Source: Euleptes europaea
Taxonomy: Eukaryota > Chordata > Lepidosauria > Squamata > Sphaerodactylidae
DNA length: 64,000 nucleotides
NCBI RefSeq assembly: GCF_029931775.1
Contig: NC_079314.1
Span: 72,965,879-73,029,878 of the forward strand
Reading direction: 5' to 3'
Each line of letters begins with the position of its first letter. Position 1 is the first letter of the stretch. Below, one piece after another: positions 24,226 to 36,300 of this stretch. Below the pieces are notes generated by a model that was given only the letters and a program-made list of their open reading frames with translations, ran no database searches and was not told the origin of the DNA. Both the position numbers and the translations under genes were made by a program.

Positions 24226-25798
24226 ATGTTTGGTGATAGATTAGTCCCTTTTTTACAGGCTTGGCAAGAAATCACCACTGACATCTGGGTGCTCTCTATT
24301 ATCCAATATGGCTATCGTTTGGAGTTCCTTTGTAAACCTCCTACTGCCCCCCCCCCACCCAGTTTTTCCCTTCCCATTCCCAGTTTAACACAATCATTGG
24401 TACAACTGGTAGCCAAGGGTGCGGTTGAGAGGCTCTCTGAAGACCTACTTGTACTTGGGTTTTATTCTAGGTTGTTTGCTGTTCCCAAAAAAGATGGTGG
24501 TCTTAGACCCATTCTTGATCTTCGTCAGTTGAACAAATTTTTGTATGTTCAAAAGTTTCGAATGGTTACGTTAAAAAATGTGTTGAATTTATTAAAACCT
24601 GGTTGGTGGTACATTGTGCTTGATCTCAAGGATGCTTATTTTCACCTATCTATTTGCCAGGAGCATCGGAGATTCCTCCGCTTTGAGGCTGGAGGCATCC
24701 TTTATCAGTACCGGGTTCTCCCATTTGGATTGTCTACGGCCCCTAGAGTCTTTACCAAGTGTCTGGCCGTAGTAGCCTCTTACCTGCGTACTCAAGGATG
24801 CACACTGTTCCCTTACCTTGACAACTGGTTACTGACAGCTCCCTCTCCAGATGAATTATTGGTTCACAGGGACCTCGCCCTTGCTTTGCTTAAGAAGTTG
24901 GGCTTTATGGTTAATTTTCAAAAATCGGTGTTAACCCCCTCACCATCAGTCCAGTTTGTGGGAATGTTGTTAGATGCCACACAGGGTAGGGCCTTTTTAC
25001 CTCCTGACTGCTTATCTCACGTTAAGCAATTTGCAACTGCAGCTCAAGCTGTGCGCTTCCGTTTGGCGCGTTTCATTCAGGTCCTGTTGGGTCAAATGTC
25101 CTCCACTACAGTTGTGGTTCCATTTGCTAGGCTTAACATGAGGCCTTTGCAAAATTGGTTCGTCAGAGCATACAACCCTGTAACTGAACCCCAATCTAAG
25201 AAATTGTCCATACCAAGGTCTGTTTTGGGATCTCTCTCGTGGTGGAGGACTGATTCTAATCTAACTCTAGAAGTGCCCTTTGGGATGTTTTCCCACTCCA
25301 TAGTGGTAACTTCAGATGCTTCCAATTTGGGTTGGGGCTGCGAGGGTTTATCGACAAGGGCTTTGGTCTTTGTCTGAATGTTCATTTCACATTAATTTGT
25401 TGGAGCTACGAGCAATTCGTTATGCTCTCATTTCATTTGCAGATGTGCTACGCAACAAGAAAGTTCTTATACAAGCAGACAATACAACTGCGATCCACTA
25501 CTTAAACAAGCAGGGAGGGACCATGTCTGTATCTCTCTGTCGAGAATCGGCCAGGATTTGGAAGTGGGCGATCTCCAACGAGGTGTCTCTACACGCCATC
25601 CACATATCCGGTGTGAAGAACACTCTAGCCGACTCGTTGAGCAGGGTGTTTCTACCGAGACACGAATGGTCTCTCAATTGGGATTATCTACTTCCAGTTT
25701 TTCAAGTCTGGGGTTTTCCTGTGCTGGACTTATTCGCTACGTCAAGAAATTCCAAGGCCCCTTTGTTTTGCTCCAGGGACACGACCCCGAATCAATAG
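24226..25798 (+). pseudogene. DIRS reverse transcriptase / RNase H region
   Basis: Reverse transcriptase blocks are visible: VPKKDGGLRPILDLRQLN, LDLKDAYFHLSI and RVLPFGLSTAPRVF. RNase H-like blocks follow: VTSDASNLGWG and IQADNTTAIHYLNKQGG. The combination belongs to the DIRS branch. Part of the broken element. Confidence 0.85.
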
Positions 25799-26049
25799 GG
25801 GATGCGTTCCTAATCCCTTGGGGCGAGGGCCTCCACTATGCCTTCCCGCCACTTCCTTTAATGGTGCAAGTCCTGGACAAGGTCCTCAAATCTCGGACTC
25901 ATTGCATATTGGTTGCCCCCTTTTGGCCAAGACAGGTTTGGTTTTCCCTCCTACAGAGGATGGCAGAAAACAGGGTCATCCGGTTCCCAGTGGCCCCGGA
26001 TTTATTGAGGGTGGGCGACGTGTTTCATCAGGAACCTCACAAGTTACGT

Positions 26050-27060
26050 CTCTTGGCATGGCTCTTGAATCCTCCACATTAGGTTTTTCAGATAGGGTCC
26101 TCACAGTGATGCTTAACAGTAGGAAGCAATCAACTAGAGCTTCCTACTCTTCAAAATGGGATCGTTTTTCTAAGTGCTCATTAGACAGAGGTTTTTTCCC
26201 TCAATCTTGCCCTTTGCCTAACTTGTTGGAATACCTTTTGACTCTGCATGAGGAGGGTCTTAGTGTTTCATCTATTAAGGTTCATTTGGCTGCCCTGTCG
26301 GCCTTCCACATTTGGGTTGACAGAGTTTGTTTTTTCACATCATAACTCTAAAATGTTCATGAAGGGGTTGGCTAAGTTATACCCCACTGTTTACAGACAT
26401 ATTTCAATGGTTTTTATTGTTGGTGTTGTCCCAGTTAATGCTACCTCCCTTTGAGCCCTTGCATAGAGCTTCCATGGCTCATTTGTCTTGTTTTTTAGTG
26501 GCTGTGATGTCAGCCAGACAGGTTGGGGAACTAGCTGCTTTGTGTTCGGTGCCCCCATTTTTACAGTTTTTTCCTAATAAGGTGGTGCTTAAACCAAGTC
26601 TTAAATTCCTACTTAAGGTCGTGTCCAAATTTCATTTGACTCAGCCGGTATCGTTACCTGTTTTCTTCCCCAATCGGAAGCAGAAAAATCCCTTCACTCT
26701 TTGGATTTAAAAAGGGTGTTGCTTTATTATTTACAACGTACTGCAAATGTAAGAAAATGTACTTCTCTGTTTGTTTGCTTTGCTGGACCCAGGTTGGGTC
26801 TGGCAGTGTCGTCTCAGTCTATTTCTAGGTGGATTGTCCAGACCATCAGATTCTGTTACAAGCAAGCTGGTGTTAGATGCCCAGAGTCATTACAAGCTCA
26901 CTCTACAAGAGCTCATTCCATGTCAACTGCACTATGGCGTGGAGTTCTGCTGACTGACATCTGCAGAGCGGCGACTTGATCCTCTCTGGATACCTTCATA
27001 CATCACTATGCGGTGGATGCTGTATCTAGACGGGACACAGAAGTTGGGAGAGCGGTCTTA
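26050..27060 (+). pseudogene. DIRS tyrosine recombinase region
   Basis: Short frames resemble the phage-integrase-like recombinase of DIRS elements: SARQVGELAALC around the first catalytic arginine and LQAHSTRAHSMSTA around the H-x-x-R box. This enzyme replaces the integrase of LTR elements. Part of the broken element; exact ends uncertain. Confidence 0.7.
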
Positions 27061-27120
27061 CATTCATTGTTTGACTAAGAGCTCTATACCCACCACCATG
27101 GTGAGTAGCTACTTAATCTC

Positions 27121-27216
27121 CCAATGTGGGACTGCACAGAAGACCGAAGACAAAAACAGAGTTGCACTTACCAGTAACTTCTGTTCGTCGAGTTGTCTTC
27201 TGTGCAGGCACACATC
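27121..27216 (+). repeat. DIRS internal complementary region
   Basis: The first half (CACAGAAGACCGAAGA) is the complement of the element's left outer end. The second half (CAGAGTTGCACTTACCAGTA and on to TCTTCTGTGCAGGCACACAT) is the complement of its right outer end. In DIRS1-like elements this region is thought to template the circular intermediate. Confidence 0.85.
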
Positions 27217-27291
27217 CCTCCCTCCTGCCCCGCTATGAGCTCTTTAGTGTGTTTGTATGTTTCAGGAGTTTTGGCGGCTGGCAGACTAAAG

Positions 27292-27502
27292 AACTGAGGG
27301 ACAGGGGGCGCCGCCCTCCATCGTCACGCCGCTTGGGCGGGAAAGTTGGCGCATGCGTGGAGGAAGCGGCGCCCCCTATCTACCATATAGAAGCTATGAG
27401 AAATCTTCCCGATGGCTGGCCTGCGCGTGTGCAGTCCCGATGTGTGCCTGCACAGAAGACAACTCAACGAACAGAAGTTACTGGTAAGTGCAACTCTGTT
27501 TT
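27292..27502 (+). repeat. DIRS right inverted terminal repeat
   Basis: The reverse complement matches the left repeat over its inner 160 bp or so with few differences (for example CCATATAGAAGCTATGAGAA). It extends further outward, ending in AAGTGCAACTCTGTTTT. Confidence 0.88.
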
Positions 27503-27600
27503 CTAAAAAGTCCCAATAGGACCAGGTCATCTGGAGCTTGCCGTGGGCTTGCAAGCATAGGAGCGTAATGGCTTGTTTTAAGGGGTCTGTTTTATCTTCC

Positions 27601-27790
27601 AGGCTAGCGTGATCTCATCAGATCTTTGAAACTAAGCAGGGTCAGCCCTAATCAGTACTTGGATGGGAGACCATCAAGGAAGTCCAGAGTTGCTATGGAG
27701 AGGCAGGCAATGCCAAACCAACTCTGAACATCTCCTGCCTTAAAAACCCTATGGGGTTACCATAAGTCACCTGCGACTTGCCTGCAAAAA
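27601..27790 (+). repeat. 5S rRNA-derived SINE (5S-Sauria type)
   Basis: The 5S-like head has AAACTAAGCAGGGTCAGCCC and CAGTACTTGGATGGGAGACC. The body has GCAATGCCAAACCAACTCTG and the BovB-like 3' part has CCCTATGGGGTTACCATAAG, then a short A-rich end. It lies about 100 bp past the DIRS right end. Confidence 0.85.
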
Positions 27791-28289
27791 ACCCCCAATT
27801 TTATATGCCATCTAGGAAAATATACCTTAGAGCACCTCTGGCTGAATCTTCTCTGGACATACACAGCGCCTTTAGCATAAACAAGGTGAGGAAGGTTTTG
27901 GATTATGTCTGTCTTAGTAAGTGTGTTTTGGATTATATCTGTCAAGTATTGAGATGCTGATAAATTGCCAGACCAATTAAGAGTTCATTGTATGTCCCAG
28001 ATGTCATTGAAGGAGGTATTGTGTAATGTTTATTTTTAGTAATACAAGAGGTGATTCACACCCTCAGTAATAACTATGTGGTATTCTTTCCCAAGGTTGT
28101 GTAAGTAGCTCTTCTACTCTACTCTTACCTGAGGAACTCGGCTGAAAGAAGACAATGCTTACTTTTGGGTAGTGCGGTGTCAGAACTATTTTATTAGAAG
28201 CTGGCAAAAATACTTTGGATCAGAATCTCTGCTAACTAAATCACAAATAGTTACAGATGGTTGAGGTAGACAGATACAGCTATCACATT

Positions 28290-28500
28290 TTTATTCTGCT
28301 TTTCCTCCAAGGAGCTCAGGGTATATGACTCTCATTTTCTCCTTACAACAGTCCGTTGATGGATTGCTGACCTTTAGGGTGGATGATTGCCCCAAAGTCA
28401 CTCAATAAGCTCTGTGGGTGAGTGAGGATTTGAATCCAGGTCTACCCAGTTTTAGTACAACTTACTGATTATAACTTATAGATATAGTAATGTCATTTTT
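28290..28500 (-). repeat. MIR/CORE-SINE-like fragment
   Basis: Contains CTCCTTACAACAGTCC, then GCCCCAAAGTCACTCAATAA and GAGGATTTGAATCCAGGTCT. These are in the order expected for a reversed CORE-SINE whose B box lies at the right. Old and diverged. Confidence 0.5.
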
Positions 28501-31500
28501 TCTCCTTTATGCCCAGAGAAAGACCCATTCTTGTATATGGTTGGCCTGAGTTGTTCTTTTGACAATATTAAGAGTGAAAGCCTGGCATCATGAGTCATTA
28601 TGTGAAAAGTACATAAAAATGAATGGCGTAGCTGCAGACTGTACATATTCTGTGATGTGTCAAACCTACTTATGGGTTACTGTAGTGCAATAGTGGTGAT
28701 TAAGAAATGGTTGAATGGGACATGTCTGTATAATGTTCTGCATTGATTGTTGATAGCCTAGTCTTGTGAACAGTTGCACAGTTCCTTTGCATTTAGTTAA
28801 GGAGTCCAAAATAACTTGGAGTGCTGCTGCAGTGGACTGATTTGAAACCTGTTTCATGATGTTAACTTTCCTATTGCCCTTGAGCTGCCCATTCAGTGAG
28901 TTCAAGGCTAATATGAAAGTCTCCTATGTCACAAAATTGGCTTCAGTTCAATACAGAAGCTCCCCTGGTTATTTCAGTGATTACAACCCCGTGGCACTGG
29001 TATTTGTCCAGAAGTCCTAAAATAAGCAATTCTTGTCTGTATTGATTACAGAAAGCAAATAACTGAAATGATAGTGATACAATAAGCAAATTTCTTCCTT
29101 AGTTTTGTAATCTGAAGTAACCCACAGTCAGCATTTATTTTCTAAATGAACTAAGAAAAAAAACATTCTGAGGCTCAAGCTAGGAGGAGCTATCACTATG
29201 GCTAGATGGGCGTGGAAGGGCTATAGTTCCTGACTGGTGAGGGAAAGGAAGTTTGTCTGGGGATACTTCCATTATAATGTCACATGTTCCGGTCCTGTCC
29301 TTCTAAGAAACAGGATCTAAGGAAGCCGATTCCCTTCCCCACCCATTAAGCATTGTATTGAATTCTGACATAAAGAGAGCATCAAAATAAGCTAGAATGG
29401 TCATTGCTCTGGCATGATGCGTCTGTTTGTTTTTCATACAGGAAATGTCATTGGGAAAACATGCTGTCTGCAATGATTCCGAGGGCAAATGCCACCTACT
29501 GGATTTGTTCTAGTACTACATCCACAATTTATGAAATCTAGCTGTTACATTTCAAGAAAACACATTAAACTTCTGAAAACATTCATGTTGCTTCGTATGC
29601 TCCCATACTTGCTGTTAGAACACTGTTGTGATAGTAAATATTACATAGGGCAGAAGTATGTTGGGTTGGGAGGAGGCAGGTATTATCAGAACTGTGCATT
29701 TTAAAAAATTAATTGTTCCTGAATACGTTTAACAGTTAATCATCCAGAAAAAAATGAAATTTATATATCAATAAATGATTTTCCAATTAGAAGAAACTCA
29801 AGGGACCAAGGAATCTTTATCTCATTTTTGCTAAGGGAGAAGAAAAGGGAAAGAGCTTTTTTTTTTTTTTTTACCAACGTAGCAATATGCATGCACTTAC
29901 AAACTAGTTATTTTTAATAGAATTTGATTCACCAAGGATTGGGGCTTTAAAATCAATGGGTTCAATAAAAATCATGTATGTTCTTGTAGGGATTTATGTT
30001 CTTAAAAGGAAAGGCTGTGATCCATGGATAGGGCTGGATCACAGTTTTTCTGGAATATACAATTTATTTTCTGCTGAAAAACATTTCTGCCTCACTTTTC
30101 TCTGAGAAAGACCTACCTGTCTCATAGAAGAGCAATATAACTGAAGAATTATCTACCCAACATTCCCTAAAACAGGTTAGTATGAGGTATAAGCTGCTTT
30201 CTCTTCTCTCTCCCCCCTTATTTGCATTTCTTAGCTTCACTTTTGTGCCAGAGCCAGAAGCTGGCTGAGGAATATGACAAGGTACACTACTACTCTGCCA
30301 AAGATAGGGCATTTCAGATCTTAAATGTAAAATTGAGCAAGCAAATTCAATTTAGACAACAATTCTAGTTTGTCAGGATCTACTAGCAATTATAGTCATA
30401 TAGAAGGAAGGGACCAACTGATTCAGTAAGACCAAGAGATGAAGTTCAAACTGAAAGAACCATTAGAAAAATTTACTATAGGTCATGAAAAAGTACTATT
30501 ATTTAAAATATCCAGATGGCTCAGAGAATCAATACAGTCAAGAAACTTGTTATTCATAAGGGCACAGGAAATGTTTGCACCACTCTTCTAATCATAGAAA
30601 AGCAGTGTCCTCTAGACCTGGTGTTCCAACAATTACAAGTTTTTATGAATGAGAAATTACCAATTTAATCTCAAGTTGAAATTGGGGGAAGGGAGGATAA
30701 TGTATCTTAACAGCTGTGGAGGGAATGCTGAGTCCTGGGGCTAGGAAGCCTCTAGGTCTCCCTGGGTTCATCCCTGGCTGGAGTGAGTCGTGTAGGATAA
30801 GATTCACATAGAGAACAACAGATGCACATTCTACAACTCTGTTGCATAATGCAAACTAAAAAGAAAGAGGCATAGCAAATACATCCTAAGATATACATTA
30901 ATGCAAATATATAATAAGAACAAGGAGTATATTCCGTCTGCATATCAAGCACGAGCAAAGCACTTATGACTTTGGCATGCAGCGCTGAATAAAAGACTCA
31001 ACCAAGCTTTATACCTTTTGCAGTTCATAGCAGAGATAATACATGTCAATCTAGAATATACTGTATTCAGGCATTCCACGAGGATGTGGCTAGGGGGAGA
31101 ACATATGTCACATGAGAACTATTTCCTGAAAGAACATCTAGACCTTGTCAGGTCACCATCAAGGATAATCTCCGATACCAGTGTCTCTTGCATGTTTAGA
31201 CTTTAAGGATGGTACAGCTAGGCTCTGGAATGTCTGCAATAATTTTAACCAAAGGGCAACCCCAAAGCATTGTATTTTTGCAGCTCACAGTAGTATATTG
31301 TAAAAGGATTATGGGAAGAGGAACTAAAGATGAGAATCCCGGAGAGTCCATAGAGAGAAAAAGGCCTGGTCTCAATACAGTAAAATCCCACAACAGCCAT
31401 TCCTCAATTGGCTTTGATTTTTTCAAGATTTGGAAGAGGTGGGCTTCCTGCTTTAGTGGAGGGAAGAAGAGCAGATGTGGGGGGGAGGTAAGAGTCTGAG

Positions 31501-31696
31501 AAGGAAGTGAAATTTTGACTGAGGGACAGAGAGGAGCAGGGAGCACCTTGCAGTGCGGTATTTCTTTCTCTGAAGAACAGTTGCGGGATAGTAGATCTGC
31601 CCTGTAGGACTGCCTTTATGTGTGTATTTGTAAATAAAGCAAATTGAGGGATGGCTGTTGAGACACATTGCCCTTCCTTTTGTCCCCTCCAAAGGC

Positions 31697-31755
31697 TGCT
31701 TCTGAGATCTGACCAGATGAGGCTAGCCTGGGCCATCCAGGTCAGGGCAAGGAAG
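31697..31755 (-). repeat. Fragment of a 5S-SINE head
   Basis: Reads TCTGAGATCTGACCAGATGA then GGCTAGCCTGGGCCATCCAG. The same junction of 5S-head start with leader is seen at about 255-290. Confidence 0.55.
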
Positions 31756-32044
31756 AATGCCATACAGCGATCCAGAAATTAAACCTTATGTTGTCTTCTC
31801 TGCCACACGAGGCACATGTGGAAAGACTACTGTAGAAATGGGGGGCTGTTAAAAAAAGGAGGGGAGCGGAAAGCAGGGTAAAGATTTTGTCTGCTCTTCC
31901 TACCTTCTGAGGAGGTCAGCTTTTATTCAGGAAAGCTGGGGTTCTTTTGTTAGTCTTTAAAGGTAGAACTGGATTCGAACTTTGTTCTCCTCCTACCTCT
32001 GCAACCCTAGTTACTAAGTATGGAACTAGTGATCCAACTGAAAA

Positions 32045-32185
32045 GTAGTAGAAAAGCACAGGAGTCCAGTAGCACCTTAAAGACTAACAAAAATATTTTC
32101 TGGCAGGGTAGAAGCTGCAGGGACTCTTGCTCTTTTCTACTACTGCAGGCAGTAGACAGACTAACACGGCTACCCACTGTGAATC
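32045..32185 (-). repeat. Unclassified squamate interspersed repeat, copy C
   Basis: Has GAGTCCAGTAGCACCTTAAA and TTTTCTGGCAGGGTAGAAGC, and ends ACTAACACGGCTACCCACTG. Its left and right parts are partly inverted copies (GTAGAAAAGC... against ...CTTTTCTAC). It lies about 160 bp before the RAB21 CpG island. Confidence 0.65.
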
Positions 32186-32340
32186 AACTGAAAAGTAGTC
32201 TTCCTACTTGCTATAGGTTGCAGGGAAACTTGCGTTCGAGGCAGAAGAGAATCTTTCCATACCGTCCTCTACCCTCACCTGGAAGTAAACCCCATGGATG
32301 TCATGGGACGTACTTCCAAGTAGACATACATAGGGTGGAA

Positions 32341-33340
32341 GCGCGGCCTGCGCGGCCCCCCTCCGCTCCGACAGCGACGGGAAACCGTCCTTCCTGAAGA
32401 CATTTGAAACGCTCCGCGAAGAGGGACGAAAGGCGCCCGGAACGCACAAAACGGGAGTGACAGGCCACGCCCACCTCTCGCGTCCTATCACGTGCCTTCC
32501 GGACAACGTGCCCCCGCCTCTTTATCGCTTCCACAAATTTAAGAAACCCGCCCCGCGCGTTGCTGCCTCCGTTTTTGGGGGGCGGGACTTTAAGCCAGCC
32601 TCTGGCGTGCCGCGTGACAGCACGTCGCCTGACGTAGGAGGAAGACGGAGGCGCCATTGGAGTGGGGCGGGCGGGGTGAGCTGCCCCGGTAGAGGGAAGT
32701 GCGTCCCCGTTTCTCTTCCCCTCCCTCGCTTCCTCCGGTACGCGTGCGGCGCGGCCTCCTTCCTTCCCGCCCCTTCCCCTCGGGCCAGGCCTCCTTCAGC
32801 GCCCCGCGCCGGAGTTGGGGCGGGGTGCGGCCGTCGCCGATGTGAGGCCGCGGCAGCGGCGGCGACTTCGCTGCGGATGGCGGCGGCGGCGACTTCTGGC
32901 GCAGGAGGCGGCGGCGGCGGCCCGGCCGGGCGAAACTTCTCCTTCAAGGTGGTCCTGCTCGGCGAGGGCTGCGTGGGCAAGACGTCGCTGGTCCTCCGCT
33001 ACTGCGAGAACAAGTTCAATGACAAGCACATCACCACCCTGCAGGTGGGGCTGGCCGGAGGAGGCCGCTTCGGCTCTGGCTTGTCGCTCCCGCCTCGTAG
33101 GGCTGGGCGGGTAGGCGGGCGAGGAGGGGGAAAGCTTCCTCCTGCTCCCGCGAGCGGCTCCGCGGCCCGCCGACGGCTGCGGACACGAGTTTGTGGAGGG
33201 CTCGCGGACGCGTGTTGAAGGGACGCTCTTCCCGCTACGGCCAGGAAAGTTTCCAGAGGCCCGGGCCGGGCGCTTCCGCCCTCTCCCCCCCCCCCCGCCG
33301 GCACGAGCGCAAGGGGAAAGGTTCGGTGGGGGAACTTGCG
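32341..33340. promoter_or_regulatory. RAB21: CpG island and promoter of RAB21
   Basis: About 1 kb of GC- and CpG-dense DNA around the first exon, contrasting sharply with AT-rich flanks. Visible motifs: E-box TCACGTG (32488-32494), CRE-like TGACGTA (32630-32636), an inverted CCAAT box (ATTGG, 32656-32660) directly before a GC box GGGGCGGGCGGGG (about 32664-32676). No TATA box is obvious, so this is a dispersed CpG-type promoter. The start site cannot be fixed from sequence. Confidence 0.8.
32877..33044 (+). CDS. RAB21: RAB21 exon 1 coding part (residues 1-56)
   Basis: Gly-rich leader, then [20 protein letters not shown] and [11 protein letters not shown] (switch I). Donor GTGGGG after CAG, phase 0. 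Lies inside the CpG island. Confidence 0.96.
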
Positions 33341-36300
33341 CAGTGTCATGCTGCGGGCGTTTACCTAGGCTGTGCGTAAGATTGCCGTGAACCTCTTGTT
33401 ATGCGTTTGTTGAAGTGGACGGCCGCAAAAGGCTGCGAGGCTGGTTGTCGTTGGTTGTGGCAGAAGGGCCCCGGAGTGGCTTCAGAAGCCAGCTGCCAAA
33501 TGTACTGTTGAAAGCGAGTAATCTAACTTGCAATTAATTCACAGTGGGTGTTACAGTGGGTGTTAGTCTGTCTGCAGTAGTAGAAAAGGGCAACAGTAGC
33601 ACCTTAAAGACTCACAAAAATAGTTTCTGGTAGGGTAAACTATTTTTGTTAGTCTTTAAGGTGCTACTGGACTCTTGCCCTTTTCTACCAACTTGCAATA
33701 AATATATTTTCTTGAGGATATACGGGGGGAGGGAGAAACCACACGTAGAGTTTCCATATAGTATACATATTAGAACTCCAGGCACTGTTGACTTGATTCT
33801 TCCTGGTTGAGCTTGTCCTGTTGAATTGTGTTAACTACTTGTTCTTGAAAACTGGGCCGAGGCCCTTTGTAATGACAATTAATTATCCGGATGGTGGGAT
33901 AGTGTGAAACAGTTTCAAAGGAAGGGCAGATATGCCAGTCGTACACATACTTAATTCAGGTGATTTACTCTTACTTTGGGAAGAATGTTTTGTGGGCATA
34001 ACACTAGTGTCAACACTTTTCTGCACTGGTAGGAGAGATCTTATTAATTACTCTTCTACATTGAAAAATACCTCTGCCTCGTCTCTTGTGAGCAGAGCGC
34101 CTGGGTTCTAAATTAGGGGTTGAGTTTTTGCTTATTTGTACTTTAGATGTTTGCTAAATAAGTGATTAAGGATTTGGGTAAAATAACAATTTAAGAATGT
34201 TAAATTAAACTAAATACACCTTCTGTGCTTTGTGGGAGGCTAATCCAGAAGTTTTGTTTCTCCATTTAAATACATTTTGTACTGGGATGCTTGCTTTGTG
34301 AGGAAGTTTGGGTGGTTGGTGGACATAATTGTGAAGTTGATACCTTGATACACCTAAACCCATTAATACTGATCGACAGGCCCTTACATAGGATAAGGTC
34401 GCACATGAATTTGTCTATCTGAGCATAAAACCTTGAACAAGGCCATTCAGTTGGAGGCTTTCCCAGAAATTTCCTGTTGCCACTTGTGTTTCCCTAACAG
34501 TTCCTAAGTTGAATGCCATACGGCAACTTTGCCCTTCTCCTCTTGACCAAAGCATGCCTCATATACTCAGAAGTAGCCAGTAGCAAGCTGAACTGACTCT
34601 GTTTAATAGATGTCTCTCTGCCCTTTATCTAACCAGAAACTTCATGTTTTCATAATCCACCCTTCAGATATGGAGAGTCAGCCCTGTGGCTCTCGGAGTC
34701 CAAGCATAAACATGGAAAGTAACTTGCTTATATGGCTTCTAGATACTCCTGATCTTTGTGGCAGTTTATCAGTGAAAGGTACCTGACTTAATGGTATATG
34801 CAAACAAGGTTTTTTTTGGGGGGGGGCTGCTAAAGAGCTGGGTGGGAACGTTTGCTCATATGTATTGCAAAGTTTCTTAGCTGATGGCAGGAGGATTTCC
34901 ATTGCCTGTCCTATAAATGTTGGAGAAACCAGTATCTTCAGATATCTCTGAAGTGTTTATAGTGAAGCTTGCACTGGTCTCTTTTCCCATGGTTGGTCAG
35001 ATAGCAGTGATTTTTCACTGCACAGACAGGTTGGCAAACTTCCCCTGTGATTCTGAAAAATTACTAGTATTTTGCTGTCATGTGAGGAGCTGATGTTTGC
35101 AGGAGGATAATTTTCACCACTGCCCTATCTTCAGTCTTGGGTAGTTGAAGGAAATCTTCTCATATTTCCTTTTAGAATATAAGAGAACCCTTCATGCCAC
35201 TTCCTGGTTGATAAAACTTGACCTAATGGCCTATGTTCTTTTGTTTAAGTGAAAATCTATAGCTCTTCAATCATAAATATACTAAGCATCTGGAGCATTC
35301 TCCATGGCTCAAAATAAATGTTCTTGGTGCCTCTAAACAAAAGTTTATATTAACTAAGGAAATGTGGCATCAAACATACTGTGGGGAAAAGGAAACCAGA
35401 GACCAGGGTATGGGCCATCTTTTGGGCTAGGCTGAGTGGGAAGAAAGCCTTTTTTGCAACTGCATTAACTTCTCCAGTAGTAAAATTGGGTCCATTGTAA
35501 CCCCAAAGCACTTAACTGAGTCAGCAAGGGTCAGCTGAATGCCATCAGAAGTGGGGAGCACAATATCTTTCAAGATCTCTGCCTTCCTAACCAGCGTTAT
35601 CTCTGTCTTTTCAGGGTTTTGTTTCAATTTACTCACTTTCTGCCAGTTTACCACAGTAGACAAGCAGTTATTCAGGACCTCTACCACATCACCAGGGGAT
35701 TTGAATAAGGATATATAGATCTGGGTATCATCTTCATATTGATGATATCCAACAGTAGAGTGGCTTGTGTTGGCAGCGGGAAACCCATAATATTATCTGA
35801 TTTGTGAATGTTTCAGTTATGGTAGTACAAAGGCTGTATGGACTGTATTCCTAGCCAGATCATCTATGTATGCATGTAGGTCCTTGGGTACAAAATTAAA
35901 AAGCCACATGATGGGGTGTCAAATGGACATGCTTATCCACAGTATATGTGGAAATGGGGTCCCTATCTTCTATTTTTTGCTTCCATATATGTGTCATATG
36001 TACAATAAAACAATGTGAACCGGTCTTTTGAGATGTTTTTAGGCTCTAATAGTGCTGGTTGATTTCATATTCTGATTGCATCTTATGACTGACTTGTAAG
36101 TAAACCAGAGATCTCTGGCTTAATTTTTCTGTTGCATTGTTATCGTGTACTAGGTAGTACACTTGTATATAAATATAACGGTCTTAGGTATGGGCATTAT
36201 TTTTAATGAGCTATGATAAATTGGCATCACGTGTACATCTGAAATACTCAAAATATTTGATTTTCATTTTAGGCATCTTTTCTAACAAAGAAACTAAATA

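Larger units (their letters stand above)
21935..27502 (+). mobile_element. DIRS-family tyrosine-recombinase retroelement (fossil)
   Basis: An element of about 5.6 kb recognised by three traits of DIRS: inverted instead of direct terminal repeats (21935-22109 and 27292-27502), an internal complementary region (27121-27216) that joins the complements of both outer ends, and the order gag-like frame, reverse transcriptase with RNase H, then tyrosine recombinase. No integrase or protease is seen, as expected for the family. It is full length in layout but broken, with at least a few interruptions in its coding parts. The two terminal repeats are still almost identical, so insertion was fairly recent. 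It lies intergenically, about 8 kb downstream of TMEM19. Confidence 0.9.
27503..31696. other. Intergenic spacer between the DIRS element and RAB21
   Basis: AT-rich DNA holding a 5S SINE (27601-27790) and a MIR-like fragment (28290-28500). Between 28500 and 31690 I recognise no gene, RNA or named repeat; a T-run sits at 29857-29872. Confidence 0.4.
33045..36272 (+). other. RAB21 intron 1
   Basis: Donor GTGGGG, acceptor TTTTAG. The first 300 bp are still CpG island, with a C-run at about 33284-33296. It also holds a long hairpin-forming repeat (33545-33692) and an antisense LINE RT fragment (35425-35760). The rest is AT-rich and unannotated. Confidence 0.8.

Noticed and set aside
32457-33218. 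253-codon frame through RAB21 exon 1
   Set aside because: Its ends are 5' UTR and intron sequence of the CpG island; only residues from the ATG at 32877 to the donor at 33044 are coding.
35427-35687. 86-codon frame as a host gene in RAB21 intron 1
   Set aside because: Its protein is the RT core of an L2/CR1-type LINE on the opposite strand.
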